From an uncultured Muribaculaceae bacterium (lineage in GTDB: Bacteria; Bacteroidota; Bacteroidia; Bacteroidales; Muribaculaceae): a DNA stretch of 64,000 nt. Positions 1 to 10,442 of the stretch are shown here, in pieces (the stretch's first letter is position 1; each line of letters begins with the position of its first letter). Where the stretch lies: assembly GCA_947628305.1 (NCBI GenBank), contig CANQZG010000012.1, positions 26,226 to 90,225 of the forward strand. Direction: 5' to 3'. Position numbers and translations under genes: made by a program. Below the pieces are notes generated by a model. That model was not told where the DNA came from. It saw only the letters and a program-made list of their open reading frames with translations, and did not search any database.

Positions 1-2607
1 ATAAATCAGCTACAAGTTCCTGTCGGTGGAAAATGCCACTATCAGGGCCTTGTGTTCAAGAACGGCCGTCCTGTCAACGAGGGGACTCCCGTATGGACAG
101 TTGAAGACGAATCGGTCGGTACAATCGATAAGGATGGAGTGTTCACCGGAAAGAAAATCGGTACGACAAAAATACATTTCAAACAATATGAGGATGCTGC
201 CGAGGATGTGTTTGACATCGAGGTTGTGAAACTCGGCGGAGTGCTGATTGATATCGAGGGTAATGCATCCACGGTTTCAAACGACTCCATCTCATGTATC
301 GTCAATGAAACAATCTATCTCAATGTAGAGTCAGAGACTACCGGCGCAGAGGTCATAAATGGCACAAAATCCAACCGTTACATCTATGACACATACAAAT
401 GGAGCAACTCCAATCCCGAAGTGGGCACTATCGACAACGGAACGTTCAAGGCTATCGCACCGGGCAAAACAACGCTCATCGTGGCCTCGGAATGGGACAA
501 GACACTGACCGACACAATCGTTGTCACCGTCAATCCTATTCCCGAAGTGACACTTGCGGGCGACAAAATCAAAGTGCCTTATTACACCCCTGTCGGTACA
601 CTTGCCAACAATGTCATATTCAATGTGTCAACAGGTGCGACCGTTTTCATGGATGAATTCAAGGTTGACGATGAATCAACCCCGGTCAAACTCGACGGCA
701 ACAAATTAGCCTACGAATTTGAAGAAGGCAAATACTTAACAGACAGTGTTACAATAAGAACCAATTGTTACGGTATCGATAAAACATTCCGCACTGCCAT
801 CACCTACAGTCCCGACAACCTTGCGATGCCTCGTCAGCTAATTTTTGCCGACAACGCGATAAAAGGTGTCGCACTCAAGGACAATGACAAGACAACACCA
901 TATATCAACGACATCAAAGGGGCAAACGAAATAATCACCGAGGGTGGTTACATCTGGGTCGCAACAGACAACTCACTCGCCCGTTACAATGTATCAAATG
1001 GCCAAAAGGTCGCAGAAAAGGCATTGACACCCGGGACACGCCACCATGTCGCCATCACCGAGGACCGTGTAATCGTAAACGATGCCGACTCGCTGATGAT
1101 GCTTTACAAAACAGACCTTGCGCCCATCGCATCAGTGAAATTGGCCGGCTCGGTAGCGACATTCGACATCAATGGGAACTCATTGTTCACGGTTTCAGGC
1201 AAAGACAACACTGTCATCAACAAGGTAAACCTTAAGGCGTTCACCAAAGAGGAAAATGGAATCATCGCATCCAAGACAGCAAGTCCCGATGCCAATATCG
1301 TGGCTATGGCTGACGACAAAGCCTACCTCGTTTCACGCATCTCAGGCTGGAACATGGTTCAACCTTACAGCTTCGCAGCGCAGGAAATCGAAACGACCAG
1401 TCCTGAAAACAGCGCATCACGCATGAAACGTGTGTCAGACTCTACATCCAGTTCTCCTGTCGTAATCAAGTATGAAAATAAGATTCTGGTAAGCGACACC
1501 GATGGCTTCAAGGTTTACAACACCGAAACCAATACCTGGGAATCAACCCCTGTGATGCCATTGGACGGAAAGGAAGCCACCGTCGCCCTCTATGACAAAG
1601 TCGATGCAAAATATTATGTATTCGACGGTGGCGATGTCAATATATATAACAACCGATTTGTCAAAGGCGAAACAATCAAGACTACTGTCACCTCACCCAC
1701 CGCAATCACACTCATGGAGGCCACTATTGACAACGAGGCTCCCGTCGGTTCTACATCCAAACCCCAATTGTCAATATATGAATACTCCAATCCCGGTAAC
1801 ACCAATATCGCGGCCACGAGCCTGTTCACCGACAAGGAAAGGAATGTCACAATCTATGCCCGTGACATGGAAAAACACAATTCCTGGTTGTCTACCGAAC
1901 GTGTCGCATCCAACGGGAATATCCGCCTTTCCTACAATTTCGCCGGGACTGTTGACAATGATTCTACTGTAACAATTCCATTCGAGGGTATAGATGCCAT
2001 GGGCGAAAGCGCAATGAAAGATTATACAATCACATTCAAGCCACGCATCTATCGTCCTGAAATCGTGGAAACCCCTCTGCAACTTGTTGCCGATGACCGC
2101 ATGGAGTACCGCATTCCGTTCAAGCAATTCTTCATTGACACCAAGAATCGCTATTCTGTGACATTCACCTACGCCGTAGCCGAGAACGAAATGAATCCGG
2201 CAGTGACCGCCACTGTTGACGAGACCAATCCCGAATACCTGATTGTAAAGGCTGCAAAGGGCACAAACATCAATGGAGAAATCGTATTGTCCAATACAAT
2301 CACCCACTCCAACCAAAACTATCGTCCAAAGACATTCCTGGCCCATATCCCTGTCAAGGTGGTAAGCGAGCTTTCGGGAATCGATAGTGTTGATACCGAT
2401 GGTATCTCTCTGGCATACAATGTGACGAACGATTGCATTGAGACCAATGACAACGACGGAGACACTGTCGAGGTCTATAACGCATCAGGCATTAGAGTCA
2501 TCTCCACGGGGATTGATGCCTCTACACCTGTTGAATTATCAGGTCTCGCACGTGGATTCTATATAGCCAACTACAAGAACAAGTCAATCAAATTGATTTT
2601 GAAATAA
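1..2607 (+). CDS. Secreted Ig-like/T9SS-sorted surface protein, 5' end missing
   Basis: The frame is open to the left edge, so this is the C-terminal 868 residues of a longer protein; the GTG at 52 is only an internal codon. Two segments look like bacterial Ig-like (Big_2) domains: one near residues 20-80 around VGTIDKDGVFTG and one near 130-190 around VGTIDNGTFKAIAPG. The middle part (about 280-560) has repeated short beta-strand blocks that resemble propeller blades, as in DUF5074-type proteins; this is inference. The last ~75 residues (VYNASGIRVI, then GLARGFYIANY and a basic end) match a type A Por/T9SS C-terminal sorting domain, so the protein is probably exported and anchored at the cell surface. 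The ligand or substrate is unknown. A hairpin terminator follows at 2658. Confidence 0.8.
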   Translation: MNQLQVPVGGKCHYQGLVFKNGRPVNEGTPVWTVEDESVGTIDKDGVFTGKKIGTTKIHFKQYEDAAEDVFDIEVVKLGGVLIDIEGNASTVSNDSISCIVNETIYLNVESETTGAEVINGTKSNRYIYDTYKWSNSNPEVGTIDNGTFKAIAPGKTTLIVASEWDKTLTDTIVVTVNPIPEVTLAGDKIKVPYYTPVGTLANNVIFNVSTGATVFMDEFKVDDESTPVKLDGNKLAYEFEEGKYLTDSVTIRTNCYGIDKTFRTAITYSPDNLAMPRQLIFADNAIKGVALKDNDKTTPYINDIKGANEIITEGGYIWVATDNSLARYNVSNGQKVAEKALTPGTRHHVAITEDRVIVNDADSLMMLYKTDLAPIASVKLAGSVATFDINGNSLFTVSGKDNTVINKVNLKAFTKEENGIIASKTASPDANIVAMADDKAYLVSRISGWNMVQPYSFAAQEIETTSPENSASRMKRVSDSTSSSPVVIKYENKILVSDTDGFKVYNTETNTWESTPVMPLDGKEATVALYDKVDAKYYVFDGGDVNIYNNRFVKGETIKTTVTSPTAITLMEATIDNEAPVGSTSKPQLSIYEYSNPGNTNIAATSLFTDKERNVTIYARDMEKHNSWLSTERVASNGNIRLSYNFAGTVDNDSTVTIPFEGIDAMGESAMKDYTITFKPRIYRPEIVETPLQLVADDRMEYRIPFKQFFIDTKNRYSVTFTYAVAENEMNPAVTATVDETNPEYLIVKAAKGTNINGEIVLSNTITHSNQNYRPKTFLAHIPVKVVSELSGIDSVDTDGISLAYNVTNDCIETNDNDGDTVEVYNASGIRVISTGIDASTPVELSGLARGFYIANYKNKSIKLILK

Positions 2608-2657
2608 GAGTAAACATACTCTAAGCCAAACGTAATTAATTCTTTTCTGAAACAGAG

Positions 2658-2696
2658 GGAGGCGCGGTGTGAATCGGGCCTCCTTTGCTTTTTATT
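2658..2696 (+). terminator. Hairpin terminator after the T9SS-sorted protein
   Basis: GGAGGC (2658-2663) pairs with GCCTCC (2678-2683) and is followed by the T-rich run TTTGCTTTTTATT. It ends the first gene and separates it from gluQ. Confidence 0.65.
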
Positions 2697-2719
2697 CCTG
2701 AAAATTGTAAATTCGCGGC

Positions 2720-3643
2720 ATGAACTCAAACGAACGTAACGTTGTCGGGCGATTTGCACCGTCGCCGTCGGGACGGATGCATTTAGGCAACATCTTAACT
2801 GCCGTGATGTCATGGCTGTCAGCCAAAAGCGCGGGAGGAAAATGGATTCTACGTATAGAGGACCTTGACCCACAACGTTCCAAGGTGGAATATGCCCGAA
2901 TGATTGAGGATGACCTTCGTTGGCTCGGGCTGGAATGGGACGAAGGCGGTATTTCCGATAAAGGTGATAACGGGCCTTATCGCCAAAGTCTAAGGGGAGA
3001 CATATATGCCGAAGCATTGCATCGCCTTGAAAAGACAGGCCTAACCTATCGCTGTGTCTGTCGGCGCGCCGACATCCTTGCGACACGTGCCCCGCACGAA
3101 TCGGACGGACGTGTAATATATAAAGGCACATGCCGTCCCTGTCGCCTCGGTGGTCACGCCTGTGTGCCTGATGACATCCCGGCTGCCACCCGTCTGTACG
3201 TCACCGATGACACAATATCGTTCACCGACCGCATCTGTGGCCCGCAACAGGTCAATCTCGCACTTCATTGCGGCGACTTCATCCTGCAACGTGCCGACGG
3301 TGCATGGGCCTATCAGCTCGCCGTCGTGGTCGATGATGCCATGATGGGGGTGACAGAGGTCGTGAGAGGTAACGATTTGCTGTTGTCGGCGACACAACAG
3401 ATTTACCTATACCGTCTCCTTGATTTCCCTGTACCTGAATTTGCACATCTGCCACTTGTTTGCAACAGTCAAGGAATACGCCTTTCTAAGCGAGACCAAG
3501 CCATGAGCATGGAGAACATGCGCGAGACAATGACCCCCGAACAAATATTGGGAACGGTGGCATGCCATGCCGGTCTGATGTCATCCCCGACACCGATTTC
3601 ATTAACCGACCTCATGTCATTATACAAGAAATCCTCGATGTGA
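2720..3643 (+). CDS. gluQ: Glutamyl-Q tRNA(Asp) synthetase
   Basis: 307-residue paralogue of the glutamyl-tRNA synthetase catalytic domain. It activates glutamate and attaches it to queuosine-34 of tRNA(Asp) in the cytoplasm. Visible features: the class I signature region (GRFAPSPSGRMHLGN, with HLGN in place of HIGH), the IEDLDPQR stretch, a zinc site made of CVC at residues 112-114 and the cysteines of YKGTCRPC (138 and 141), and a KMSKS-like RLSKRD near 254. There is no anticodon-binding domain, which is what separates GluQ from GltX. The ATG at 2720 follows a weak -7-like TAAATTCG by only 4 bases. The stop codon lies in the loop of a convergent terminator shared with clpC. Confidence 0.93.
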   Translation: MNSNERNVVGRFAPSPSGRMHLGNILTAVMSWLSAKSAGGKWILRIEDLDPQRSKVEYARMIEDDLRWLGLEWDEGGISDKGDNGPYRQSLRGDIYAEALHRLEKTGLTYRCVCRRADILATRAPHESDGRVIYKGTCRPCRLGGHACVPDDIPAATRLYVTDDTISFTDRICGPQQVNLALHCGDFILQRADGAWAYQLAVVVDDAMMGVTEVVRGNDLLLSATQQIYLYRLLDFPVPEFAHLPLVCNSQGIRLSKRDQAMSMENMRETMTPEQILGTVACHAGLMSSPTPISLTDLMSLYKKSSM

Positions 3644-3654
3644 ACATCGAGGAT
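3631..3654. terminator. Bidirectional hairpin between convergent gluQ and clpC
   Basis: A perfect 10-bp stem (ATCCTCGATG with CATCGAGGAT) encloses the loop TGAA, which contains the gluQ stop codon TGA (3641-3643). On the minus strand the stem is followed by TTTCTTGT, so it most likely terminates clpC and protects the gluQ 3' end. Confidence 0.7.
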
Positions 3655-3674
3655 TCAATGATATATAGTTACCG

Positions 3675-6239
3675 TTACTTAGCTTCGGGTTTGATGACTT
3701 CCATGGTCAACCTTTCATCTCCCTTATTATATGTGACCTTGATTTCATCTCCGGCCGAGAGCGATGACGACAACATCAATTCGGCGAGGTCATCCTCGAG
3801 ATATTTCTGTATCGAACGCTTCAACGGACGTGCGCCATATTGAGAGTCATACCCTTTTTCCGCGACAAAATCCTTCGCTTCATCCGAGAGCGTCAGTTTA
3901 TAACCGAGCGTCTCGATGCGCTTATAGAAGCCTGCCAATTCGATGTCGATGATACTGAATATAGCCTCTTTGGATAACGCGTCAAACATTATTATATCAT
4001 CGATACGATTAAGGAATTCCGGCGAAAAAGCCTTGTTAAGAGCCTTCTGTAACACCCCATGACTGAAACTCTTGTCAACCTCGGCGGTACGGAATCCGAC
4101 CCCCGACCCAAAGTCCTTGAGCTGACGCGTACCGATATTGGACGTCATTATTATGATTGTGTTCTTAAAATCGATATTACGCCCGAGACTGTCAGTCAAC
4201 CGGCCTTCATCCATGACTTGCAACAACAGATTGAACACGTCAGGATGCGCTTTCTCGATTTCATCAAGAAGGACTACCGAATAAGGGTGACGTCTCACCT
4301 TCTCGGTAAGCTGTCCACCCTCCTCATAACCGACATACCCCGGAGGTGCGCCGACAAGGCGTGACACTGTGAATTTCTCCATGTATTCACTCATATCAAC
4401 CCTTATCAACGTGTCGGCAGAGTCAAACAGATATTCGGCCAGACGCTTCGCAAGATGGGTCTTACCGACACCGGTCGGGCCAAGGAACATGAATGTGCCT
4501 ATCGGTTTGTTTGGGTCTTTCAGGCCGATGCGATTACGCTGTATCGCCTTAACAATCTTGTCAATCGCGCCATCCTGCCCGATGATTTGGCTCTTAAGTC
4601 TCGGTGACATTTCACGTAGACGCATACCTTCGGCCTGAGCGATACGCTGAACAGGGACACCTGTCATCATAGCGACAACTTCAGCCACCTTCTCCTCATC
4701 GACAGTCTCGCGATGAGAGTTCAATTGTTCCTCCCAACGTTTCTTTGCCTCGGAGAGCTGATGTTTCAATGTCTGCTCCCTGTCACGGAACGATGCCGCC
4801 GATTCAAAGTTCTGGGCATGGGCGGCGGCAAGTTTCTTTTGAGCCGCCTCCTCAATCTCAACCTCCAGTGCCTCTATTTCTTTTGGAACAGTGATATTGG
4901 TGATATGCACACGTGAACCCGCCTCGTCCATCGCATCAATCGCCTTGTCTGGGAAGTTGCGGTCCGATACATAGCGTTCGGTGAGTTTCACACATGCGTC
5001 AAGAGCGTCATCGGTGAACATGACATTATGATGTTCCTCGTACTTGTCTTTAATGTTCTCCAATATCTGACGTGTCTCCTCCGGTGTGGTCGGCTCGACC
5101 ATCACTTTCTGGAAACGACGTTCAAGAGCACCGTCTTTCTCGATGTTCTTGCGATATTCATCAAGCGTAGTCGCACCTATGCACTGTATTTCACCACGGG
5201 CAAGCGCAGGTTTTAAGAGATTGGCCGCGTCCATCGAACCGGCCGCGTTGCCCGCCCCTACAATGGTATGCAACTCATCAATAAACAGTATAATATTCTT
5301 GTTCTTGCTCAATTCGTTAAGTATGGCCTTTATACGCTCCTCAAACTGTCCACGGTACTTCGTTCCGGCGACAATAGATGCCATGTCAAGCGAAATCACA
5401 CGCTTGTCAAAAAGGATACGGGACACCTTGCGTTGAACTATGCGCAACGCAAGTCCCTCAACTATAGCCGATTTCCCGACACCGGGCTCACCTATGAGCA
5501 CCGGATTGTTTTTCTTGCGGCGAGACAATATCTGGGCGAGACGCTCAATCTCGACTTCACGTCCAACAACGGGGTCAAGCCGATTCTCCTCGGCGGCGGC
5601 TGTCATGTCATTGCCGAACTTATCAAGAACCGGGGTATCATTCCCGGTAGACCGCTGAGCAGTCGATGACGGACGGGATGTCTCACCTGTATCAGCACCG
5701 CCTCCTGTCGGGAGAGAATCATCCTCGTCGTCATCATCACCGTCAGCAAAATCGGCCCCCATTTTAGGAGCATCGGCAAGCTGACCATACAATGCCTCGT
5801 ATGTCACCCCGGCACGCTTGAAACGTGCCATATAGGGCGATGCCTGCATCTCTGAATTATGAAAGATTGCCAATAGTAGATGGACGCTGTCAACGACCTC
5901 CGATTTAAGCATACGAGCCTCGAGCACGCTAAGCCTGATTATACGGTTGGCCACATCTGACGCGGTCACCTTGTCGGCCGACACTGTTCCCTGTGAACCG
6001 GATTCGGCCAACGAAGCCTCAAACATCTCGCGGTCCAGTTCCTGTTGTAGTTCGTATGCCGACGACCCGGCCGACACCCGCTCCACGAGTTTGAAAGGCT
6101 CGGAGTCCACTTCCTTCATCAATGCCAGCAGAAAATGCTCCGGCATGATTACACTGTTATTATGTCTCACAGCCTCGGAATGCCCTGATGTCAGAACCCT
6201 CTTTAGCCCCTGTGTATAGTTCAAATCCATAAGATTCAT
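3675..6239 (-). CDS. clpC: ClpC-type AAA+ unfoldase, Clp protease ATPase subunit
   Basis: 854-residue double-AAA+ chaperone that unfolds substrates for ClpP. Order of parts: N-terminal Clp_N double repeat (about 1-150), an acidic linker DGDDDDEDD near 165, first AAA+ module with Walker A GEPGVGKS near 249, a middle region with a UVR-like helix ([12 protein letters not shown]), second AAA+ module with Walker A GPTGVGKT near 586, the tripeptide VGF near 713, which fits the ClpP-docking loop, and a C-terminal D2-small domain. The UVR-like segment and VGF loop favour ClpC/ClpA over ClpB, which lacks the docking loop. It diverges from gyrA. clpP and clpX lie elsewhere in the window at 29.5 kb. An in-frame ATG three codons later is an alternative start. 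Confidence 0.92.
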   Translation of the reverse strand: MNLMDLNYTQGLKRVLTSGHSEAVRHNNSVIMPEHFLLALMKEVDSEPFKLVERVSAGSSAYELQQELDREMFEASLAESGSQGTVSADKVTASDVANRIIRLSVLEARMLKSEVVDSVHLLLAIFHNSEMQASPYMARFKRAGVTYEALYGQLADAPKMGADFADGDDDDEDDSLPTGGGADTGETSRPSSTAQRSTGNDTPVLDKFGNDMTAAAEENRLDPVVGREVEIERLAQILSRRKKNNPVLIGEPGVGKSAIVEGLALRIVQRKVSRILFDKRVISLDMASIVAGTKYRGQFEERIKAILNELSKNKNIILFIDELHTIVGAGNAAGSMDAANLLKPALARGEIQCIGATTLDEYRKNIEKDGALERRFQKVMVEPTTPEETRQILENIKDKYEEHHNVMFTDDALDACVKLTERYVSDRNFPDKAIDAMDEAGSRVHITNITVPKEIEALEVEIEEAAQKKLAAAHAQNFESAASFRDREQTLKHQLSEAKKRWEEQLNSHRETVDEEKVAEVVAMMTGVPVQRIAQAEGMRLREMSPRLKSQIIGQDGAIDKIVKAIQRNRIGLKDPNKPIGTFMFLGPTGVGKTHLAKRLAEYLFDSADTLIRVDMSEYMEKFTVSRLVGAPPGYVGYEEGGQLTEKVRRHPYSVVLLDEIEKAHPDVFNLLLQVMDEGRLTDSLGRNIDFKNTIIIMTSNIGTRQLKDFGSGVGFRTAEVDKSFSHGVLQKALNKAFSPEFLNRIDDIIMFDALSKEAIFSIIDIELAGFYKRIETLGYKLTLSDEAKDFVAEKGYDSQYGARPLKRSIQKYLEDDLAELMLSSSLSAGDEIKVTYNKGDERLTMEVIKPEAK

Positions 6240-6250
6240 AAAACCTGATT

Positions 6251-6283
6251 ACAATAATTGAAACGTAAAAAGTACAATAATTG
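6251..6283. repeat. Direct repeat ACAATAATTG in the clpC leader
   Basis: ACAATAATTG occurs at 6251-6260 and again at 6274-6283, 13 bases apart, just upstream of the clpC ATG and downstream of its predicted -7 element. It could be an operator or leader element. The short AT-rich unit makes chance plausible. Confidence 0.35.
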
Positions 6284-6348
6284 TGCCAAAAAGCATCTAA
6301 AAAACTTTTTTTAATAAATATAACAAAAAAAATAGGTGTGTCGATTTT

Positions 6349-6356
6349 CAAAATTA
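6349..6356 (-). promoter_or_regulatory. clpC promoter, -7 element TAATTTTG
   Basis: The reverse complement reads TAATTTTG, a perfect match to the Bacteroidetes TAnnTTTG element, about 110 bases upstream of the clpC ATG. No clear -33 TTTG was found at the expected spacing. Confidence 0.5.
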
Positions 6357-6378
6357 CAAAAAATCGCCGAAAAATGCG

Positions 6379-6386
6379 TATCTTTG
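6379..6386 (+). promoter_or_regulatory. gyrA promoter, -7 element TATCTTTG
   Basis: TATCTTTG matches TAnnTTTG and lies about 92 bases upstream of the gyrA ATG in the AT-rich divergent clpC/gyrA region. The -33 element is not obvious. Confidence 0.6.
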
Positions 6387-6478
6387 TGTAATATTTTGCG
6401 TTCATGCAAATGTTGTTCAGGGGTTTATCCAGTATAAATCTCTGAATATAAATACGATAAACAAAACAGTTAAAAATC

Positions 6479-9073
6479 ATGCTGGAAGAAGACCGTATTA
6501 TAAAGATAAACATTGAAAATGAAATGAAGTCGGCCTACATTGACTACTCTATGTCAGTGATAGTGTCGCGTGCGTTGCCTGATGTGCGTGACGGCTTGAA
6601 GCCTGTTCACCGCCGCGTGCTTTTCGGGATGAACGAAATGGGCAACACCTCTGATAAACCCCACAAGAAATCAGCCAACTGCGTCGGTGAAGTGATGGGT
6701 AAATACCATCCGCACGGAGACTCATCCATATATGGAACAGTGGTACGTCTCGCCCAGCCATGGGCATTACGATATACGCTCGTTGACGGACACGGGAACT
6801 TTGGCTCGGTCGATGGCGACGGTGCAGCCGCGATGCGTTACACCGAGGTACGCCTTCAGAAAATCGGTGAAGAAATGCTTGCCGATATAAATTCTGACAC
6901 TGTCGACTTCCAACCCAACTACGATAACTCTCGCAAAGAACCCGTGGTATTACCCACGAGATTCCCCAACCTGCTTGTGAACGGCGCGTCAGGTATTGCC
7001 GTAGGCATGGCTACCAACATGCCCCCTCACAACCTCACCGAATCCATCAACGCGACAATCGCGCTCCTTGAGAACCCCGAACTGGAGATAGCCGACCTTA
7101 TGAAAGTGATAACCGCCCCTGATTTCCCCACTGGCGGCACAATCTACGGCTACCAAGGTGTCAAGGACGCATTCGAGACCGGGCGTGGACGCATCATCAT
7201 CCGCGCAAAGGCCGAGATAGAAGTCGAGGATAACCACGAGAACCTCATCGTCACCGAGATTCCCTATAACGTAAACAAGGCGGAACTGATAGCCTACATC
7301 GCCGACCTTGTCAACGAAAAGAAAATTGACGGCATCGCCGACATAAACGACGAAAGCGATTACAAGGGTATGCGCATCGTCATCAAGCTGCGTTCCGATG
7401 CCAATGCCAACGTCGTCTTGAACAAACTGTACAAGATGACACAGATGCAGGCATCATTCAGCGTAAATAATGTTGCCTTGGTTAACGGACGACCCAAGAT
7501 TCTGAACCTCAAGCAACTGCTCCAGGCGTTCATCGACCATCGCCACGAAGTTGTCATCAGGCGTACAAAATTTGAACTTGGCAAGGCACAGGAACGAGCA
7601 CACATCCTTGAAGGCCTGATTATCGCATCAGACCACATAGACGAGGTAATCGCGATTATACGCGGGGCAGAGTCAACCGATGCCGCCCGTGAGGAATTGA
7701 AGGCACGTTTCGGTCTTTCAGACCCGCAGGCCCAGGCAATTCTTGACATGCAACTTAAACGTCTCGCCAAACTGGAACAGAACAAACTCCATGAGGCGTA
7801 TGACGAAATCATGGCACTTATCGCCCATCTTGAACTTATTCTCAATGATGAAAATGAGTGTCGCAATGTCATCAAGACCGAACTCGAAGAAATTCGTGAC
7901 AAGTATGGAGACGAACGTCACACCGACATCGATTATACCGCCGGCGACTTCAACGCTGAAGACTTCTATGCCGATGACGAGATGATTATAACAATCTCCC
8001 ATCTCGGTTACATCAAGCGCACCCCTCTGACCGAATTCCGTGCACAGAACCGTGGTGGCGTGGGCGCACGCGGTGGCGCGACACGCGACGAGGACTTCAT
8101 CGAGCACATCTACCCTGCTTCGATGCATAATTACATGTTGTTCTTCACGCGCAAGGGACGTTGCTACTGGTTGAAAGTCTACGACATCCCTGAAGGCGCA
8201 AAGAACGCCAAAGGACGCGCGATACAAAACCTGTTGAATATCGAGGCTGACGATGCCGTACAGGCATTCATCCGTATCAAAGGATTGAACGACAAAGAAT
8301 TTGTCGAGAATCATAACCTTATATTCTGTACCAAAAACGGCATAATCAAGAAAACCAAACTCGCGGCATATTCCCGTCCCCGAGCCATGGGTGTAAACGC
8401 CATTATAATACGTGAGAACGACCAACTCATACAGGTCGAACTAACCGACGGCAACAGCGAAATTCTAATAGCCAACCGCAACGGCCGTGCAATCCACTTC
8501 AATGAAAGCACAGTGCGCGAGATGGGACGTGTGTCCACCGGCGTGCGTGGCATGCGCCTTGACGAAACCGGCGATGACGAAGTTGTCGGTATGATATGCG
8601 TCAGCAAAGACTCGCCCGACACCGTTCTCACCCTTAGCGAGAATGGTTTTGGCAAACGCTCCAATATCGATGATTACCGTATCACAAATCGAGGAGGCAA
8701 GGGTGTCAAGACAATGAATGTAACTGAAAAGACAGGGCATCTTGTGGCATTAAAGAGTGTAAACGATGATAACGACCTTGTCATCATCAACAAATCCGGC
8801 ATAACATTGCGCGTACATGTCAGTGACATCCGTGTCATGGGACGTGCGACACAGGGTGTGCGAATCATCAATCTTGAAAAGCGAAACGACACAATCGCAT
8901 CGGTATGCTGTGTTGACACCGATCCTGAGGAAGAAGTCGAGACAGAGATTATCGACGCCCAGGCTGAAGAAATCACCGAGGCCATCGATGACATGATGAA
9001 CAATGACTCCGATGACAATGTTGTCGATGACGATGAAGACATCTTCGAAGTCGATGACGACAATAACGAATAA
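6479..9073 (+). CDS. gyrA: DNA gyrase subunit A
   Basis: 864-residue GyrA, the DNA breakage-reunion subunit of the gyrase A2B2 tetramer that introduces negative supercoils. Visible parts: the winged-helix/CAP region with [17 protein letters not shown], catalytic Tyr121 in AAAMRYTE, a coiled-coil arm, a C-terminal beta-pinwheel with repeated GVRGMRL, GKGVKTM and GVRIINL blades, and a very acidic tail. The quinolone pocket reads [10 protein letters not shown]: Ser82 corresponds to E. coli Ser83, and Gly86 takes the place of Asp87. The subunit length and the GARGG-type gyrase box favour GyrA over ParC. gyrB is not in this window. A TPR protein follows 43 bases downstream. Confidence 0.96.
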   Translation: MLEEDRIIKINIENEMKSAYIDYSMSVIVSRALPDVRDGLKPVHRRVLFGMNEMGNTSDKPHKKSANCVGEVMGKYHPHGDSSIYGTVVRLAQPWALRYTLVDGHGNFGSVDGDGAAAMRYTEVRLQKIGEEMLADINSDTVDFQPNYDNSRKEPVVLPTRFPNLLVNGASGIAVGMATNMPPHNLTESINATIALLENPELEIADLMKVITAPDFPTGGTIYGYQGVKDAFETGRGRIIIRAKAEIEVEDNHENLIVTEIPYNVNKAELIAYIADLVNEKKIDGIADINDESDYKGMRIVIKLRSDANANVVLNKLYKMTQMQASFSVNNVALVNGRPKILNLKQLLQAFIDHRHEVVIRRTKFELGKAQERAHILEGLIIASDHIDEVIAIIRGAESTDAAREELKARFGLSDPQAQAILDMQLKRLAKLEQNKLHEAYDEIMALIAHLELILNDENECRNVIKTELEEIRDKYGDERHTDIDYTAGDFNAEDFYADDEMIITISHLGYIKRTPLTEFRAQNRGGVGARGGATRDEDFIEHIYPASMHNYMLFFTRKGRCYWLKVYDIPEGAKNAKGRAIQNLLNIEADDAVQAFIRIKGLNDKEFVENHNLIFCTKNGIIKKTKLAAYSRPRAMGVNAIIIRENDQLIQVELTDGNSEILIANRNGRAIHFNESTVREMGRVSTGVRGMRLDETGDDEVVGMICVSKDSPDTVLTLSENGFGKRSNIDDYRITNRGGKGVKTMNVTEKTGHLVALKSVNDDNDLVIINKSGITLRVHVSDIRVMGRATQGVRIINLEKRNDTIASVCCVDTDPEEEVETEIIDAQAEEITEAIDDMMNNDSDDNVVDDDEDIFEVDDDNNE

Positions 9074-9116
9074 AAACAATTAACCATTACATAAATCTCA
9101 TTTATTTCTAAAATTT

Positions 9117-10346
9117 ATGAAGAAGATTAGCATTTCAGGCCTTTTTCTTGCAGCCGCATTGGTTGCTTCGGCCCAGGCAGACCTTCTGAAACAGGCCGAA
9201 AAATCGTTCAAAGGCATCAAGGAGTATCCCGAATATGAAGCCAAGGTGAAAGAAATCGAGCCTTTGTTCACCAATCCGGAGACCATGAAACAGGCACAGA
9301 CCTACTACATCCCAGGCAAAGCGGCATTCGATGTATACGATAATCTGTACCTAAAAATGCAACTTGGCCAAAAGCCTGACCCCAAGCAGATGGGGCAATC
9401 GATACTTGACGGTTACAACTATTTCATGAAAGCCCTTCCCCTCGACCCTGTCACTGACGCCAAGGGTAAGACCAAAACGAAATATACCAAAAATATAATC
9501 AATATCATCAGCGGTCACCACAACGATTTCAGCAATGCAGGTGCATTCCTTTGGGACGCAAAGGATTACAAAGGGTGCTATGACGCTTTTGAGATATATT
9601 GCACACTGCCGTCCAACCCGCTTTTAGGCAAAGACGCTCCCAAGGCTCCGGCCGACTCTGTTATCGGCATGACCAGGTACAACCAGGCTCTCGCAGCATG
9701 GCAGGCCAACGACCTTGACAAAGCGATTGACGCATTCTCCAAGGCTATCAACCTCGGTCATGTGAACAACGACTTGCTTAACTATGCATGCAGTGTCGCA
9801 GCCCAGGCGAAAAACAATGACAAACTTGTTGAGTTCGCACAGAAAGGCATCGAGCTTTATGGTGACACTAACCCCAACTACATGCTCTATCTGCTGAACT
9901 CCTACGTTGAAAACAAGGACTTTGCCACTGCTCACAAAGTGCTCAACGATGCAATCGCCAAGAACCCCAATGTGGCTGAATACTACTTCTCTCTCGGTGT
10001 CATCGATGAAAGCGAGGGTAACTATGAAAGTGCCGAAAAGAACTACAAGAAAGCCATCGACATGAAACCTGAATATGCCGCCGCTTACCAGAACTACGGT
10101 CGTATGCTCGTTGAACGTCATGACAAAATCAACGCCACCGGTGATAATATGTCGCAGGCCGACTATAACAAACTGCGTGCCGAGACTCTACGCCCCATCC
10201 TGTTGGAGGCTGCCGGAGTATTTGAAAAGGCTTACGAACTCGACCCTGAAAATCTGCGGGACGCGCTCAATTATCTGCGCAACATCTACTATGCGCTCGA
10301 AGATGCCGCTAACCTCGAACGCATCGAGAACCTGTTGAAGAATTGA
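9117..10346 (+). CDS. Exported tetratricopeptide-repeat protein
   Basis: 409 residues with a cleavable signal peptide (MKKISISGLFLAAALVASAQA), so it is likely periplasmic. Several TPR units are visible in the second half, for example the blocks around NQALAAWQANDLDKAIDAF (about 190) and FSLGVIDESEGNYESAEKNY (about 290). TPR arrays are protein-interaction scaffolds; no catalytic motif is visible and the partner is unknown. It follows gyrA closely but has its own strong terminator. It could be cotranscribed with gyrA, since I see no good promoter in the 43-base gap. Confidence 0.85.
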   Translation: MKKISISGLFLAAALVASAQADLLKQAEKSFKGIKEYPEYEAKVKEIEPLFTNPETMKQAQTYYIPGKAAFDVYDNLYLKMQLGQKPDPKQMGQSILDGYNYFMKALPLDPVTDAKGKTKTKYTKNIINIISGHHNDFSNAGAFLWDAKDYKGCYDAFEIYCTLPSNPLLGKDAPKAPADSVIGMTRYNQALAAWQANDLDKAIDAFSKAINLGHVNNDLLNYACSVAAQAKNNDKLVEFAQKGIELYGDTNPNYMLYLLNSYVENKDFATAHKVLNDAIAKNPNVAEYYFSLGVIDESEGNYESAEKNYKKAIDMKPEYAAAYQNYGRMLVERHDKINATGDNMSQADYNKLRAETLRPILLEAAGVFEKAYELDPENLRDALNYLRNIYYALEDAANLERIENLLKN

Positions 10347-10370
10347 CATACACGCTATCACGGCGTCATT

Positions 10371-10411
10371 ACACGGGTCTCCGAACATTATCGGAGGCCC
10401 GTGTTTTTTAT
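10371..10411 (+). terminator. Strong hairpin terminator of the TPR gene
   Basis: CACGGGTCTCCGA (10372-10384) pairs with TCGGAGGCCCGTG (10391-10403) with one G-T wobble, followed by TTTTTTATT. Confidence 0.9.
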
Positions 10412-10427
10412 TAATGATGTTTTTTCG

Positions 10428-10435
10428 TAATTTTG
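10428..10435 (+). promoter_or_regulatory. Promoter -7 element TAATTTTG, 7 bases before the start codon
   Basis: TAATTTTG ends 7 bases before the ATG of the lytic transglycosylase gene, so the mRNA leader should be only about 4 bases long. The upstream region is the terminator T-tract, and no -33 element is clear. Confidence 0.6.
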
Positions 10436-10442
10436 TAGACTT

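Noticed and set aside
52..54. GTG as start of the first gene.
   Set aside because: The frame is open upstream to base 1 and the upstream residues continue the Ig-like strand pattern, so the gene begins outside the window.
1771..2346. Long minus-strand open frame (191 codons) opposite the T9SS protein.
   Set aside because: Fully antisense to a well-supported coding region with Ig-like and sorting domains; no recognisable family or promoter.
7718..8425. Minus-strand open frame of 235 codons opposite gyrA.
   Set aside because: Antisense shadow of highly conserved gyrA; composition and lack of any motif argue against coding.
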